From Neorhizobium sp. UBA7851 (GTDB taxonomy: Bacteria; Pseudomonadota; Alphaproteobacteria; Rhizobiales; Rhizobiaceae): a stretch of DNA of 64,000 nucleotides. Position 1 is the stretch's first letter, and each line of letters begins with the position of its first letter. The notes below the pieces were generated by a model. It saw only the letters and a list, made by a program, of their open reading frames with translations. It was not told the DNA's origin and did no database searches. The DNA lies in contig DLSX01000081.1 in assembly GCA_002500765.1 (NCBI GenBank), forward strand, positions 36,759 through 100,758, written 5' to 3'. A program made the translations under genes and the position numbers. Of the stretch, positions 27,082 to 35,944 are shown piece after piece.

Positions 27082-28143
27082 TTACTTGATCTGGTCTTCG
27101 GTGTAGTAACCGCTCTTGACCAGGAGATCGACATTGGTCTTGTCGATGGCAACCGGCTTCAAGAGGTAGGACGGGACGACCTTGACGCCGTTATTGTAGG
27201 TCTTGCTATCGTTGACCTCAGGCTCCTTGCCGCTCATGACGGCGTCCACCATGTCGACCGTTACCTTTGCGAGGTCACGGGTGTCCTTGAAGATGGTCGA
27301 ATACTGTTCGCCGGCAATGATCGACTTGACCGACGGAACTTCCGCGTCCTGACCGGAAACGAACGGCATCGGCATGTCGCCGGAACCGTAACCGACGCCC
27401 TTGACCGACGACAGGATGCCGATCGAGATACCGTCATAAGGAGACAGAACGGCGTTCAGTTTCTTGTCGGAATAGGTCGAGGAGAGGATTGCGTCCATAC
27501 GAGCCTGGGCAGTTGCCGGATCCCAGCGAAGGGTCGCGACCTTGTCCATGCCGGTCTGGCCGGAACCGACGACGAGGGTGCCCTTGTCGATCAGCGGCTG
27601 CAGCACGCTCATGGCGCCGTCATAGAAGAAATAGGCATTGTTGTCGTCCGGCGAACCGCCGAACAGTTCGATGTTGAACGGGCCCTTTTCGGTATCGGCC
27701 TTGAGAGCCTTGACCAGAGTGGTCGCCTGCAGAACGCCGACCTGGAAGTTGTCGAAGGTTGCGTAATAGTCGACATTCGGGGTGTCGCGGATCAGGCGGT
27801 CATAAGCGATGACCTTGATGCCGGCAGTATGCGCCTGGGCAAGCACGTCGGACAGCGTCGTGCCGTCGATCGAGGCAACCACGAGCACCTTGGCGCCCTT
27901 GGTGATCATGTTTTCGATCTGGGAGAGCTGGTTCGGAATATCGTCTTCCGCGTACTGGAGATCGGTCTTGTAGCCGCGCTCCTGCAGAACCTTGATCATG
28001 TTGTCGCCGTCCGCGATCCAGCGGGCGGAGGACTTGGTCGGCATGGCAACACCGACAAGGCCCTTTTCCTGCGAGAAGGCAGGAGCAGCGAAGGCCATGG
28101 AAGCCAGGACCGCCGCCGAAGCAAGCAATTTAAATAATTTCAT
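27082..28143 (-). CDS. Periplasmic sugar-binding protein, ChvE-like
   Basis: About 353 residues with signal peptide MKLFKLLASAAVLASMAFA and mature start near QEKGLVGVAMP. Features of the ChvE/multiple-monosaccharide group include ARWIADGDNMIKVLQERGYK, YDRLIRDTPNVDYYATFDN, ELFGGSPDDNNAYFFYDGAM and the C-terminal SGQDAEVPSVKSIIAGEQYS. ChvE binds arabinose, galactose, glucose and related sugars and in Agrobacterium also signals to VirA. The ATG at 28143 follows GGAGGAG. It lies downstream of the pentose-oxidation genes on the same strand. Confidence 0.88.
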   Translation of the reverse strand: MKLFKLLASAAVLASMAFAAPAFSQEKGLVGVAMPTKSSARWIADGDNMIKVLQERGYKTDLQYAEDDIPNQLSQIENMITKGAKVLVVASIDGTTLSDVLAQAHTAGIKVIAYDRLIRDTPNVDYYATFDNFQVGVLQATTLVKALKADTEKGPFNIELFGGSPDDNNAYFFYDGAMSVLQPLIDKGTLVVGSGQTGMDKVATLRWDPATAQARMDAILSSTYSDKKLNAVLSPYDGISIGILSSVKGVGYGSGDMPMPFVSGQDAEVPSVKSIIAGEQYSTIFKDTRDLAKVTVDMVDAVMSGKEPEVNDSKTYNNGVKVVPSYLLKPVAIDKTNVDLLVKSGYYTEDQIK

Positions 28144-28160
28144 CGTACACTCCTCCGTAA

Positions 28161-28212
28161 CGGCGGCTCCCAACGAGCCGCCGAGTTGGTTTCGGGAGGC
28201 TCCTCGCCTCCC
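28161..28212 (-). repeat. Two hairpins between the dehydratase and ChvE-like genes
   Basis: Stem 1 is 9 bp (CGGCGGCTC / GAGCCGCCG, 28161-28183, loop CCAAC). Stem 2 is 7 bp (GGGAGGC / GCCTCCC, 28194-28212, loop TCCTC). They lie in the 103-bp gap separating the pentose-enzyme genes from the transporter genes and could partly separate the two transcription units. Confidence 0.55.
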
Positions 28213-28246
28213 TCACGACCTCAAAAAGGACGTTTGCCTTTAAAGG

Positions 28247-30076
28247 TCAGTGATTGTCGCGCGGCAGACCTTCGGTCTGCGCGATGCGCTGGTATTTGAC
28301 AGCCGGCTCAAGAACCGCACCGGTCTCCATCTGTCCGACGATACCGCGCTGGATTTCCTGCCAGGGCGTCTGATGCTTGGGATACTGATAGCCGCCATTG
28401 GCCTCCAGCTCGCGGCGACGCGCGGAAAGCTCGTCGTCGGAGATCAGGATATTCGCTTCGCCGCGACCAAGGTCGATACGAACCCGGTCGCCGGTCTTAA
28501 GAAGTGCCAGACCACCGCCTGCCGCCGCTTCCGGGGAAGCGTTGAGGATCGACGGGCTGCCGGACGTGCCGGACTGGCGACCGTCGCCGATACAGGCGAG
28601 CGAGCTGATGCCGCGCTTCAAGAGATAGTCCGGCGCACGCATGTTGACGACTTCCGCAGCACCCGGATAACCGATCGGGCCGGCGCCGCGCATGAACAGA
28701 ACGGTATGTTCGTCGATCTCGAGCGACGGATCGTCGATACGGTGATGATAATCCTCCGGACCGTCGAACACCACGGCCTTGCCTTCGAAGGCTTCCGGAT
28801 CGTTCGGGTTCGACAGATAGCGCTCGCGGAATTCCGGCGAGATGACGCTGGTCTTCATGATCGCCGACGAGAACAGGTTGCCGCGCAGCACGCGGAAACC
28901 GGCGCGCGCCTTCAGCGGCTCGTCATAGCGTTTGATGACCTTGTCATCCTCGATGATTGCGCCACGACAGTTCTCACCGATCGTCTTGCCGTTGACCGTC
29001 ATCGCGTCTTCCTTGATCAGGCCCTGGCCCATCAGCTGGTTGACGACGGCCGGAACGCCACCGGCGTGATAATAGTCCTCGCCGAGATATTCACCGGCCG
29101 GCTGCAGGTTGACGAGAAGCGGAACTTCTTCGCCATAGGTCTGCCAGTCGTCGACGGTCAGTTCCACGCCGATATGGCGGGCAAGCGCGTTGAGGTGGAT
29201 CGGCGCATTGGTCGAGCCGCCGATCGCCGAGTTCACGCGGATGGCGTTGACGAAGGCGTCCTTGGTCAGGATGTCGGAGGGCTTCAGGTCTTCCTTGACC
29301 ATTTCGACGATGCGAAGGCCGGTCAGATAGGAGACTTCCTGGCGGTCACGGTAAGGCGCCGGAATGGCGGCCGAGCCCGGAAGCTGCATGCCGAGCGCTT
29401 CGGCAAGCGAGTTCATCGTGGTCGCCGTGCCCATCGTGTTGCAGTAGCCGGTCGACGGAGCGGACGATGCGACCAGCTTGACGAAACCGGCATAGTCGAT
29501 CTCGCCCTTGGCCAGCAGTTCGCGTGCCTTCCAGACGATCGTGCCCGAACCGGTACGCTCGCCACGGAACCAGCCGTTCAGCATCGGACCGACGGAAAGG
29601 GCGATCGACGGAATGTTCACGGTGGCCGCCGCCATGAGACAGGCCGGCGTGGTCTTGTCGCAACCGATCGTCAAAACGACGCCGTCGAGCGGGTAACCGT
29701 AGAGAACTTCGACAAGGCCGAGATAGGCAAGGTTGCGGTCAAGGCCTGCGGTCGGACGCTTGCCGGTTTCCTGGATCGGATGGACCGGAAACTCGATGGC
29801 GATACCGCCAGCTTCGCGGATGCCTTCGCGCAGGCGATTGGCGAGTTCGAGATGATGGCGGTTGCAGGGCGACAGGTCGGAACCGGTCTGCGCGATGCCG
29901 ATGATCGGACGATCCGACTGAAGTTCGGCCTGGCTGAGACCGAAGTTCATGTAGCGCTCCAGATAGAGCGCCGTCATGTCGACATTGTCCGGATTGTCGA
30001 ACCAGGCGCGCGAACGAAGTTTGCGCTTTGCCGTGGTTGCAATCTCGGTGGACGGGGTTTTGCCGTGATCTGCCAT
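28247..30076 (-). CDS. Aldonate dehydratase, IlvD/Edd family (L-arabinonate/D-xylonate dehydratase)
   Basis: 609 residues. IlvD/Edd Fe-S dehydratase signatures are TIGCDKTTPACLMAA (cluster Cys), SSAPSTGYCNTMGTATTMN (second Cys) and GDGRQSGTSGSPSILNASPE. The sequence resembles the XylD/AraC subgroup (RSRAWFDNPDNVDMTALYLER, FPVHPIQETGKRPTAGLDRN), which dehydrates C5 aldonates to 2-keto-3-deoxy acids. Next to an L-arabinose 1-dehydrogenase-like gene the likely substrate is L-arabinonate. It starts 2 bp after that gene ends. Confidence 0.88.
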   Translation of the reverse strand: MADHGKTPSTEIATTAKRKLRSRAWFDNPDNVDMTALYLERYMNFGLSQAELQSDRPIIGIAQTGSDLSPCNRHHLELANRLREGIREAGGIAIEFPVHPIQETGKRPTAGLDRNLAYLGLVEVLYGYPLDGVVLTIGCDKTTPACLMAAATVNIPSIALSVGPMLNGWFRGERTGSGTIVWKARELLAKGEIDYAGFVKLVASSAPSTGYCNTMGTATTMNSLAEALGMQLPGSAAIPAPYRDRQEVSYLTGLRIVEMVKEDLKPSDILTKDAFVNAIRVNSAIGGSTNAPIHLNALARHIGVELTVDDWQTYGEEVPLLVNLQPAGEYLGEDYYHAGGVPAVVNQLMGQGLIKEDAMTVNGKTIGENCRGAIIEDDKVIKRYDEPLKARAGFRVLRGNLFSSAIMKTSVISPEFRERYLSNPNDPEAFEGKAVVFDGPEDYHHRIDDPSLEIDEHTVLFMRGAGPIGYPGAAEVVNMRAPDYLLKRGISSLACIGDGRQSGTSGSPSILNASPEAAAGGGLALLKTGDRVRIDLGRGEANILISDDELSARRRELEANGGYQYPKHQTPWQEIQRGIVGQMETGAVLEPAVKYQRIAQTEGLPRDNH

Positions 30077-30078
30077 TT

Positions 30079-31005
30079 TCAGTCCTCGAATGCTTCAGTT
30101 TCGATGCGCCGGCCAAGCATGAAGGCGTCGGCCACATGCACCAGCGGCGAAAAATCGGTGTCGCTCGCGCCCCTGGAGACGAGAGCAACGAAATCCCGGT
30201 AGAGATTGCGGTATTCTCGATCTTCCTCGACGATCTGCGCCTCTCCATCGACGATCAGCCGGCTGCCGCCATGGGTCAGCACGACCGAGCCTTCTTCCGT
30301 CTCGACGCGAATATCCCAGGTCTGCGGACCGGTCTGGCGCCAGTCGAATTCAGCCTCGATCGGCAGGCCGGACGCGGTTTCGAACGTCAGCTTGGCGGCG
30401 ATCGGTGCAGCGCGATTGGACGGAATGGTCAGGTTCGAATGGGTAAGGTGGAACGTCTCCGGCATGATGCGGGTCACGATCGACAGGGCATTGATGCCCG
30501 GATCGAACACGCCGAGACCGCCCGGCTCCCAGATCCAGGCCTGGCCCGGATGCCAGTGACGCACGTCTTCCTTCCAGGCAACCGAAGCGCTCTTGATCTT
30601 GCGCTTGGCAAGCAGCGCTCGCGCCGGCTCTACCGCGGCGGCACTGCGCGAGTGCCAGGTGGAAAACAGGGTCAGCCCCTTGGCCTTCGCCATTTTTTCC
30701 AGCGCGAAGACTTCCGACAGCGTAGCACCCGGAGGCTTTTCCAGCATCACATGCTTGCCGGCCTCGATTGCGGCCTTCGCCTGCGCGAAACGGCCTTGGG
30801 GCGGTGTGCAGAGAGAGATAGCATCCAGCTCCACGCCGGATGCCAGCATGCCATCGATGTCGTGGAAACAATTGACGCCATCCAGATTGGCGTTACGGCT
30901 GGCGACAGCCGTCAGTTCGATACCGTCGGTCGCTTCGATCGCACCGAGATGCTGATCTCTGGCGATCTTTCCCAATCCGACGATGCCGAGACGAATTTTA
31001 CTCAT
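30079..31005 (-). CDS. L-arabinose / D-galactose 1-dehydrogenase
   Basis: 308 residues of the Gfo/Idh/MocA superfamily. LGIVGLGKIARDQHLGAIEA, HVMLEKPPGATLSEV, FSTWHSRSAAAVEPARA and KEDVRHWHPGQAWIWEPGG closely follow the Azospirillum L-arabinose 1-dehydrogenase (AraA) and Pseudomonas Gal enzymes. It oxidises the pyranose at C1 to the lactone with NAD(P). It is the middle gene of the AraD1-dehydrogenase-dehydratase trio. The preference between L-arabinose, D-fucose and D-galactose cannot be read from sequence. Confidence 0.9.
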   Translation of the reverse strand: MSKIRLGIVGLGKIARDQHLGAIEATDGIELTAVASRNANLDGVNCFHDIDGMLASGVELDAISLCTPPQGRFAQAKAAIEAGKHVMLEKPPGATLSEVFALEKMAKAKGLTLFSTWHSRSAAAVEPARALLAKRKIKSASVAWKEDVRHWHPGQAWIWEPGGLGVFDPGINALSIVTRIMPETFHLTHSNLTIPSNRAAPIAAKLTFETASGLPIEAEFDWRQTGPQTWDIRVETEEGSVVLTHGGSRLIVDGEAQIVEEDREYRNLYRDFVALVSRGASDTDFSPLVHVADAFMLGRRIETEAFED

Positions 31006-31016
31006 GTCAATTTTCC

Positions 31017-32042
31017 TTAAAGCTTGCGCACGTCAACCGACATCGCCGCGGCGACGGTCAGACGGTTGACGAGCGGCAGCTTGAAGGGCGCAGCATCGAT
31101 CTCGAACACATCACCTTCTTCGGTCTTGATGCCGTGCGAGACGGACAAGGTAGCCGTACCGAAGAAATGAACGTGCAGGTCGCCGGGCGCGCGGAAGATG
31201 TCGTATTTGAAGTTATGGTATTCGAGATTGGCGATCGAGTGCGACATGTTGGCTTCGCCCGACAGGAAGGGCTTTTCGAAGATTACCTGATCGCCGCGGC
31301 GAATGCGCGAAGTGCCTTCGACATGATCCGGCAGATCGCCGATCAGAAGCTCCGGCCCGAGCGACGCCTGGCGCAGCTTGGAATGCGCAAGCCAGAGATA
31401 GTTGCCCTTCTCGGTCACATGGTCGGAGAATTCATTGGCAAGACAGAAGCCGACGCGGAATGGCGTGCCGTCCGGACCGATGAGATAAATGCCGGCGAGC
31501 TCCGGCTCTTCGCCGCCATCGAGCGCGAAGGAAGGCGAGACGAGATCAGCACCTGTGGCTTTGAGCTGCGAACCATTGCCCTTGTAGAACCATTCCGGCT
31601 GCGCACCGACCTGGCCCGGAGCGGGCTTGCCGCCTTCGACGCCCGACAGGAACATGCGCATCGAATCGGTCGGCTTATCTTCCGCCTGGGCCGCCTTGTG
31701 CATCTTGTCACGACCGTCGGCGGAACCGAGGTGCGTCAGACCTGTGCCGGCAACGATGAAATGAGCAGGATCGGGATGTGAAATGGGCAGGCCGACACGG
31801 CCATCGCGTGCCGCCGCCTCGACGTCGATATCTGCACCATAGCCGAGCGCTTCGATCTGGTCCGAAAGGCTGCGGCCGCCAGCAATCGCCTGCATCGCCA
31901 GATCATAGGTCGACGTGGCGCCATTTACGACACGACCGGAACCTTCTCCATCCCACGCAACAACCTTGATCGCGCCCGCATCATCAGCAATCTGCAGAAT
32001 TCTCAGCATCGATTCCGTCATCCATTTTGTCTGAATTGACAT
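31017..32042 (-). CDS. FAH-superfamily dehydratase, AraD1/GguC-like
   Basis: About 341 residues. The fumarylacetoacetate-hydrolase-type core contains AGTGLTHLGSADGRDKMH, PEWFYKGNGSQL, the acidic metal site ALDGGEEPELAGIYLIG, and GFCLANEFSDHVTEKGNYLW. AraD1 proteins accompany L-arabinose oxidation genes and GguC follows gguAB in Agrobacterium. The likely reaction is dehydration of L-2-keto-3-deoxyarabonate to 2-oxoglutarate semialdehyde. The ATG at 32042 (MSIQTKW) has GTGGAGGC upstream. First gene of the minus-strand operon, divergent from ytfQ. Confidence 0.85.
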   Translation of the reverse strand: MSIQTKWMTESMLRILQIADDAGAIKVVAWDGEGSGRVVNGATSTYDLAMQAIAGGRSLSDQIEALGYGADIDVEAAARDGRVGLPISHPDPAHFIVAGTGLTHLGSADGRDKMHKAAQAEDKPTDSMRMFLSGVEGGKPAPGQVGAQPEWFYKGNGSQLKATGADLVSPSFALDGGEEPELAGIYLIGPDGTPFRVGFCLANEFSDHVTEKGNYLWLAHSKLRQASLGPELLIGDLPDHVEGTSRIRRGDQVIFEKPFLSGEANMSHSIANLEYHNFKYDIFRAPGDLHVHFFGTATLSVSHGIKTEEGDVFEIDAAPFKLPLVNRLTVAAAMSVDVRKL

Positions 32043-32331
32043 GGCGCCTCCACAGGCCATGCCTTCCTCCCATCAGGTTGTGGACCTGACGTCTTTCAAA
32101 AATACGACTATTGGATTTGCGCCGCGGATGTCAAGAATGTCTTTTTCCGTAAAGGTAAATCGGCATTGGTCAATTTTTAGGCTATTCGAGGAAGCAATAC
32201 TCGCAATTCTCTAGAGTTTTCGACGGCTTGATCGATTTTTCAGCGACTTATGAAATTGGGGGTTGAAAAAGTATTATTATATGCCAATCCTTGCCTCGCC
32301 AGTTTGCTTCATCATCTCTGGGAGGATTAAG
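32043..32331. promoter_or_regulatory. Divergent promoter region between the two sugar operons
   Basis: 289 bp, more AT-rich than its surroundings, between the AraD1 gene (minus) and the ytfQ-like gene (plus). TTGAAAAAGTATTATTATATGC at about 32262 gives AT-rich promoter-like sequence for ytfQ. No clear palindrome was found. Both operons may be controlled from here by the FadR-type protein at 36930. Confidence 0.45.
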
Positions 32332-33294
32332 ATGAAAAAAGCTCTCGTCGCGGCAACTGCTGCCGCTATTTTTGCAACTCTTGCATCCGGCGTTTCTGCA
32401 CAATCACTGACAGTCGGCTTCTCGCAGATCGGATCTGAATCCGGCTGGCGCGCAGCCGAAACGACCGTGACCAAGCAGGAAGCCGAAAAACGTGGCGTTA
32501 CGCTGAAATTTGCTGACGCCCAGCAAAAGCAGGAAAACCAGATCAAGGCTATCCGCGGCTTCATCGCCCAAGGCGTCGATGCCATCCTGATCGCACCGGT
32601 GGTCGCCACCGGCTGGGATGCGGTTCTGAAGGAAGCCAAGGAAGAAAAGATCCCGGTCATTCTTCTCGACCGCGAGATCGAATCACCGAAGGATCTCTAT
32701 CTGACGGCCGTGACCTCCGATCAGGTCTTCGAAGGCAAGGTCGCCGGCGAATGGCTTGCCAAGGATGTCGGTTCCAAGGACTGCAAGGTCGTCGAGCTTC
32801 AGGGCACGACCGGCTCTTCGCCGGCCATCAACCGCAAGAAGGGTTTCGAAGAAGGCATCAAGGCCGCCTCCAACATCAAGATCGTGCGCTCGCAGACCGG
32901 TGACTTCACCCGTACCAAGGGCAAGGAAGTCATGGAAAGCTTCATCAAGGCCGAAGGCGGCGGCAAGGATATCTGTGCCGTTTACGCCCACAACGACGAC
33001 ATGGCCGTCGGCGCCATCCAGGCGATCAAGGAAGCCGGCCTGAAGCCGGGCACCGACATCAAGATCGTCTCGATCGATGCGGTTCCGGATATCTTCCAGG
33101 CCATGGCCAAGGGTGAAGCCAATGCGACCGTCGAACTGACGCCGAACATGGCCGGTCCCGCCTTTGATGCGCTGGAAGCCTATCTGAAGGACAAGAAAGA
33201 GCCGCCGAAGTGGATCCAGACGGAATCCAAGCTCTACACGGCAGCCGATGACCCGATGAAGGTCTACGAAGCCAAGAAGGGCCTCGGCTACTGA
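32332..33294 (+). CDS. ytfQ: Periplasmic sugar-binding protein, YtfQ-like
   Basis: 320 residues, signal peptide ending VSAQSL. The mature sequence tracks E. coli YtfQ: VGFSQIGSESGWRAAETTV, RGFIAQGVDAILIAPVVATGW, VYAHNDDMAVGAIQAIKEAG and VELTPNMAGPAFDALEAY. YtfQ binds galactofuranose and related hexoses/pentoses. The ATG at 32332 is preceded by GGGAGGATTAAG; an upstream in-frame ATG lacks one. First gene of ytfQRT-yjfF. Facing an arabinose-type catabolic operon, its cargo may be an arabinose or galactose furanose. Confidence 0.9.
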   Translation: MKKALVAATAAAIFATLASGVSAQSLTVGFSQIGSESGWRAAETTVTKQEAEKRGVTLKFADAQQKQENQIKAIRGFIAQGVDAILIAPVVATGWDAVLKEAKEEKIPVILLDREIESPKDLYLTAVTSDQVFEGKVAGEWLAKDVGSKDCKVVELQGTTGSSPAINRKKGFEEGIKAASNIKIVRSQTGDFTRTKGKEVMESFIKAEGGGKDICAVYAHNDDMAVGAIQAIKEAGLKPGTDIKIVSIDAVPDIFQAMAKGEANATVELTPNMAGPAFDALEAYLKDKKEPPKWIQTESKLYTAADDPMKVYEAKKGLGY

Positions 33295-33303
33295 TCTCCC
33301 GCC

Positions 33304-33360
33304 GTCCGGCCATTGCGGCCGGACATTGAACATGACCGAAGCGGCGGCCTGCCGCTTCGG
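33304..33360 (+). repeat. Two hairpins between ytfQ and ytfR
   Basis: Stem 1 is GTCCGGCC / GGCCGGAC (33304-33324, 8 bp, loop ATTGC). Stem 2 is CCGAAGCGGC / GCCGCTTCGG (33336-33360, 10 bp, loop GGCCT). Both are perfect, with no T-run. The location directly 3' of the binding-protein gene repeats the pattern of the other two ABC operons in this window. Confidence 0.68.
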
Positions 33361-33386
33361 CTCCCTTCAGCATGCGGGACGCAGAC

Positions 33387-34913
33387 ATGTCAGCACCACA
33401 CGCTCTTCTGGAAGCCCGAGGCATCGGCAAATCATTCTTCGGCATCCCGGCTCTCGATGACGTCGATTTCACGCTTCAGGCCGGTGAGATCCATGCGCTT
33501 CTCGGAGAAAATGGCGCCGGAAAATCGACGCTGATCAAGATCCTCACCGGCGTCTACCGCCGTGACCGGGGTATCATTTCCCTTCAGGGCAGCGAGATTC
33601 ATCCCGACACGGTCGGGGAAGCCCAGGCGCTCGGCATCGGCACCGTCTATCAGGAGGTCAATCTTCTGGAGAACCTGACGGTGGCGGAAAACCTGTTTCT
33701 CGGCCGCCAGCCGCGCCGCTTCGGCATGATCGACCGGCGCGCCATGCGCAATCGCTCCAAAGCTCTGCTCGAACGATACGGTCTCCATATCGATGTCGAC
33801 GCACTGCTCTCGTCCTACTCCGTCGCGATCCGCCAGATCATCGCGATCGCCCGCGCAGTCGATTTATCCGGCAAGGTTCTGGTTCTCGACGAGCCGACGG
33901 CAAGCCTAGATGCAAACGAGGTGAAAGGCCTTTTCACCGTTCTGCGGCAATTGCGCGAGGACGGCGTCGGCATCGTCATCATCACCCATTTCCTCGATCA
34001 GGTTTACGAGATCGCCGACCGCGTCACGGTCTTGCGCAACGGCCGCCTGGTTGGCAGCCGCGCGATTTCCGAGCTGCCGCGTCTTGATCTGATCTCGATG
34101 ATGCTCGGCCGCGAGCTGCAGCACATCACCCGCGATCACCAGGCCGAGCCGGAAACGATCGACGATCGTGGCGCGCCCTCTATTCAATTCCAGAACTACG
34201 GCAAGAAAGGCAGCGTAGCACCCTTCGATCTCGATATCAGGCCGGGCGAAGTCGTCGGCATTGCAGGCCTGCTCGGCTCGGGCCGCAGCGAGACCGCTTT
34301 CCTCCTGTTCGGCATCGACCGGGCCGACAGCGGCACTGCCACGATTGATGGCGAACAAGTCAACATCACGTCTCCGGAAGCAGCGATCGCCAACCGTTTC
34401 GGTTTCTGTCCGGAAGAGCGCAAGACGGATGGCATCGTCGGAGATTTGTCCGTGGCTGACAACATCGCGCTGGCATTGCAGGCGCGGCGCGGCTGGATGC
34501 GGCCGATATCCTCTGCAGCCAAGCGGAAACTGGCCGACAGTTTCATCAAATCGCTAGACATCCGCCCCGCCGATCGCGAACGGCCGATAAAATTCCTCTC
34601 CGGTGGCAACCAGCAGAAGGCGATCCTCGCCCGCTGGCTGGCGACGGACCCGCGCCTTCTCATCCTCGACGAACCAACCCGCGGCATCGATATCGGCGCC
34701 CATGCGGAAATCCTGAAAATGATCGAAAGGCTGTGTTCGCAAGGCATGTCGCTGATTGTCATTTCCTCCGAGCTGGAAGAGCTCACGGCGGTAGCGCATC
34801 GCGTCATCGTGCTGTCCGACCGCCGCCACGTCGCCGAACTTTCAGGCCGCCAGCTGACCACCGACGGCATCATCCGCGCCATTGCCGGCACCGGCGAAAC
34901 GGAGGCTGCGTGA
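33387..34913 (+). CDS. ytfR: Sugar ABC transporter ATP-binding protein, YtfR-like
   Basis: About 508 residues, two ATPase cassettes: Walker A GENGAGKST, GIGTVYQEVNLLENLTV, LVLDEPTASLD in the first; FCPEERKTDGIVGDLSVADN, LSGGNQQKAILARWL and LILDEPTRGIDIG in the second. The YQEVNL Q-loop and the overall order match YtfR. ATGs exist at 33372 and 33387; the latter starts MSAPHALLEARGIG as in relatives. Ends in a TGATG overlap with ytfT. Confidence 0.9.
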   Translation: MSAPHALLEARGIGKSFFGIPALDDVDFTLQAGEIHALLGENGAGKSTLIKILTGVYRRDRGIISLQGSEIHPDTVGEAQALGIGTVYQEVNLLENLTVAENLFLGRQPRRFGMIDRRAMRNRSKALLERYGLHIDVDALLSSYSVAIRQIIAIARAVDLSGKVLVLDEPTASLDANEVKGLFTVLRQLREDGVGIVIITHFLDQVYEIADRVTVLRNGRLVGSRAISELPRLDLISMMLGRELQHITRDHQAEPETIDDRGAPSIQFQNYGKKGSVAPFDLDIRPGEVVGIAGLLGSGRSETAFLLFGIDRADSGTATIDGEQVNITSPEAAIANRFGFCPEERKTDGIVGDLSVADNIALALQARRGWMRPISSAAKRKLADSFIKSLDIRPADRERPIKFLSGGNQQKAILARWLATDPRLLILDEPTRGIDIGAHAEILKMIERLCSQGMSLIVISSELEELTAVAHRVIVLSDRRHVAELSGRQLTTDGIIRAIAGTGETEAA

Positions 34914-35944
34914 TGACCTGGTTGACCCGCCGCCTGCGCCGGTTGGCACCGCAGCTTATCGCACTGGCCATCATTCTCGGCCTTATCAGCCTCATGGCGC
35001 CCGGCTTCCTGACGATATCCGTCCAGAACGGTCGGCTCTACGGCAGTCTGATCGACATTCTGGTTCGTGCCGCGCCCGTTGCTCTCCTCACGGTCGGCAT
35101 GACACTGGTGATCGCGACACGCGGTATCGACCTTTCGATCGGCGCCGTGATCGCCATTTGCGGCGCTGTAGCCGCCACATTGATCACCGACGGCTACCCA
35201 CTGCCGGTCGTGATCGCCGTCTCTCTCGGCGTCGGCATCGCCTGCGGTCTGTGGAACGGCGTGCTCGTCGCCGTCCTCGATATCCAGCCGATCATCGCCA
35301 CCCTGATCCTGATGGTCGCCGGTCGCGGCATCGCCCAGCTGATCACCGAGGGCGTGATCCTCACCTTCAACGACGATACGTTTGCCGCACTCGGCTCGGG
35401 CGCCTTGGCCGGCATCCCGATCCCGATCTATCTCTGGGTCGGAACCGCACTCGTCATCGGCCTGCTGATGCGCCGCACCGCTCTCGGCTTCCTCATCGAG
35501 GCAACCGGCATCAACCGCCGCGCGGCGAGCCTTGCCGGCGTGCGCGCCCGCTTCCTTCTCTTTTCGGCCTATGCCATTTCCGGCCTCTGTGCCGCCATTG
35601 CCGGCATGATCGTCACCGCCGACATTCGCGGTGCCGATGCCAACAATGCCGGCCTCTGGCTGGAACTCGACGCCATCCTTGCAGTCGTTGTCGGCGGCAC
35701 GTCGCTCAACGGCGGACGCTTCTCGATCACCGCCTCGCTGATCGGCGCGCTGATCATCCAGTCTATCAATACCGGCATTCTCGTTTCGGGCTTTCCGCCG
35801 GAATTCAACCTCATCATCAAGGCCGGCATCATCATCGTGGTCCTGACACTGCAATCGCCCGCCATCATGACCCTCTTCGGTTTCATCAAGGCCTCCCGGC
35901 GCAGCGACAAGCTTAATCACGGCACGAAGGAGGCGACCCGATGA
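34913..35944 (+). CDS. ytfT: Sugar ABC transporter permease, YtfT-like
   Basis: 343 residues with multiple spans (LIALAIILGLISLMAPGFL, TVGMTLVIATRGIDLSIGAV). It has the coupling loop LIEATGINRRAASLAGVRA and the C-terminal VVGGTSLNGGRFSITASL. The start overlaps the ytfR stop; the open frame further upstream lies inside ytfR and is not coding. Forms a heterodimeric channel with YjfF. Confidence 0.9.
   Translation: MTWLTRRLRRLAPQLIALAIILGLISLMAPGFLTISVQNGRLYGSLIDILVRAAPVALLTVGMTLVIATRGIDLSIGAVIAICGAVAATLITDGYPLPVVIAVSLGVGIACGLWNGVLVAVLDIQPIIATLILMVAGRGIAQLITEGVILTFNDDTFAALGSGALAGIPIPIYLWVGTALVIGLLMRRTALGFLIEATGINRRAASLAGVRARFLLFSAYAISGLCAAIAGMIVTADIRGADANNAGLWLELDAILAVVVGGTSLNGGRFSITASLIGALIIQSINTGILVSGFPPEFNLIIKAGIIIVVLTLQSPAIMTLFGFIKASRRSDKLNHGTKEATR

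Noticed and set aside
28250..30202. Long plus-strand open frame opposite the aldonate dehydratase
   Set aside because: Antisense to a clear IlvD/Edd enzyme; open only because of high GC codon bias.
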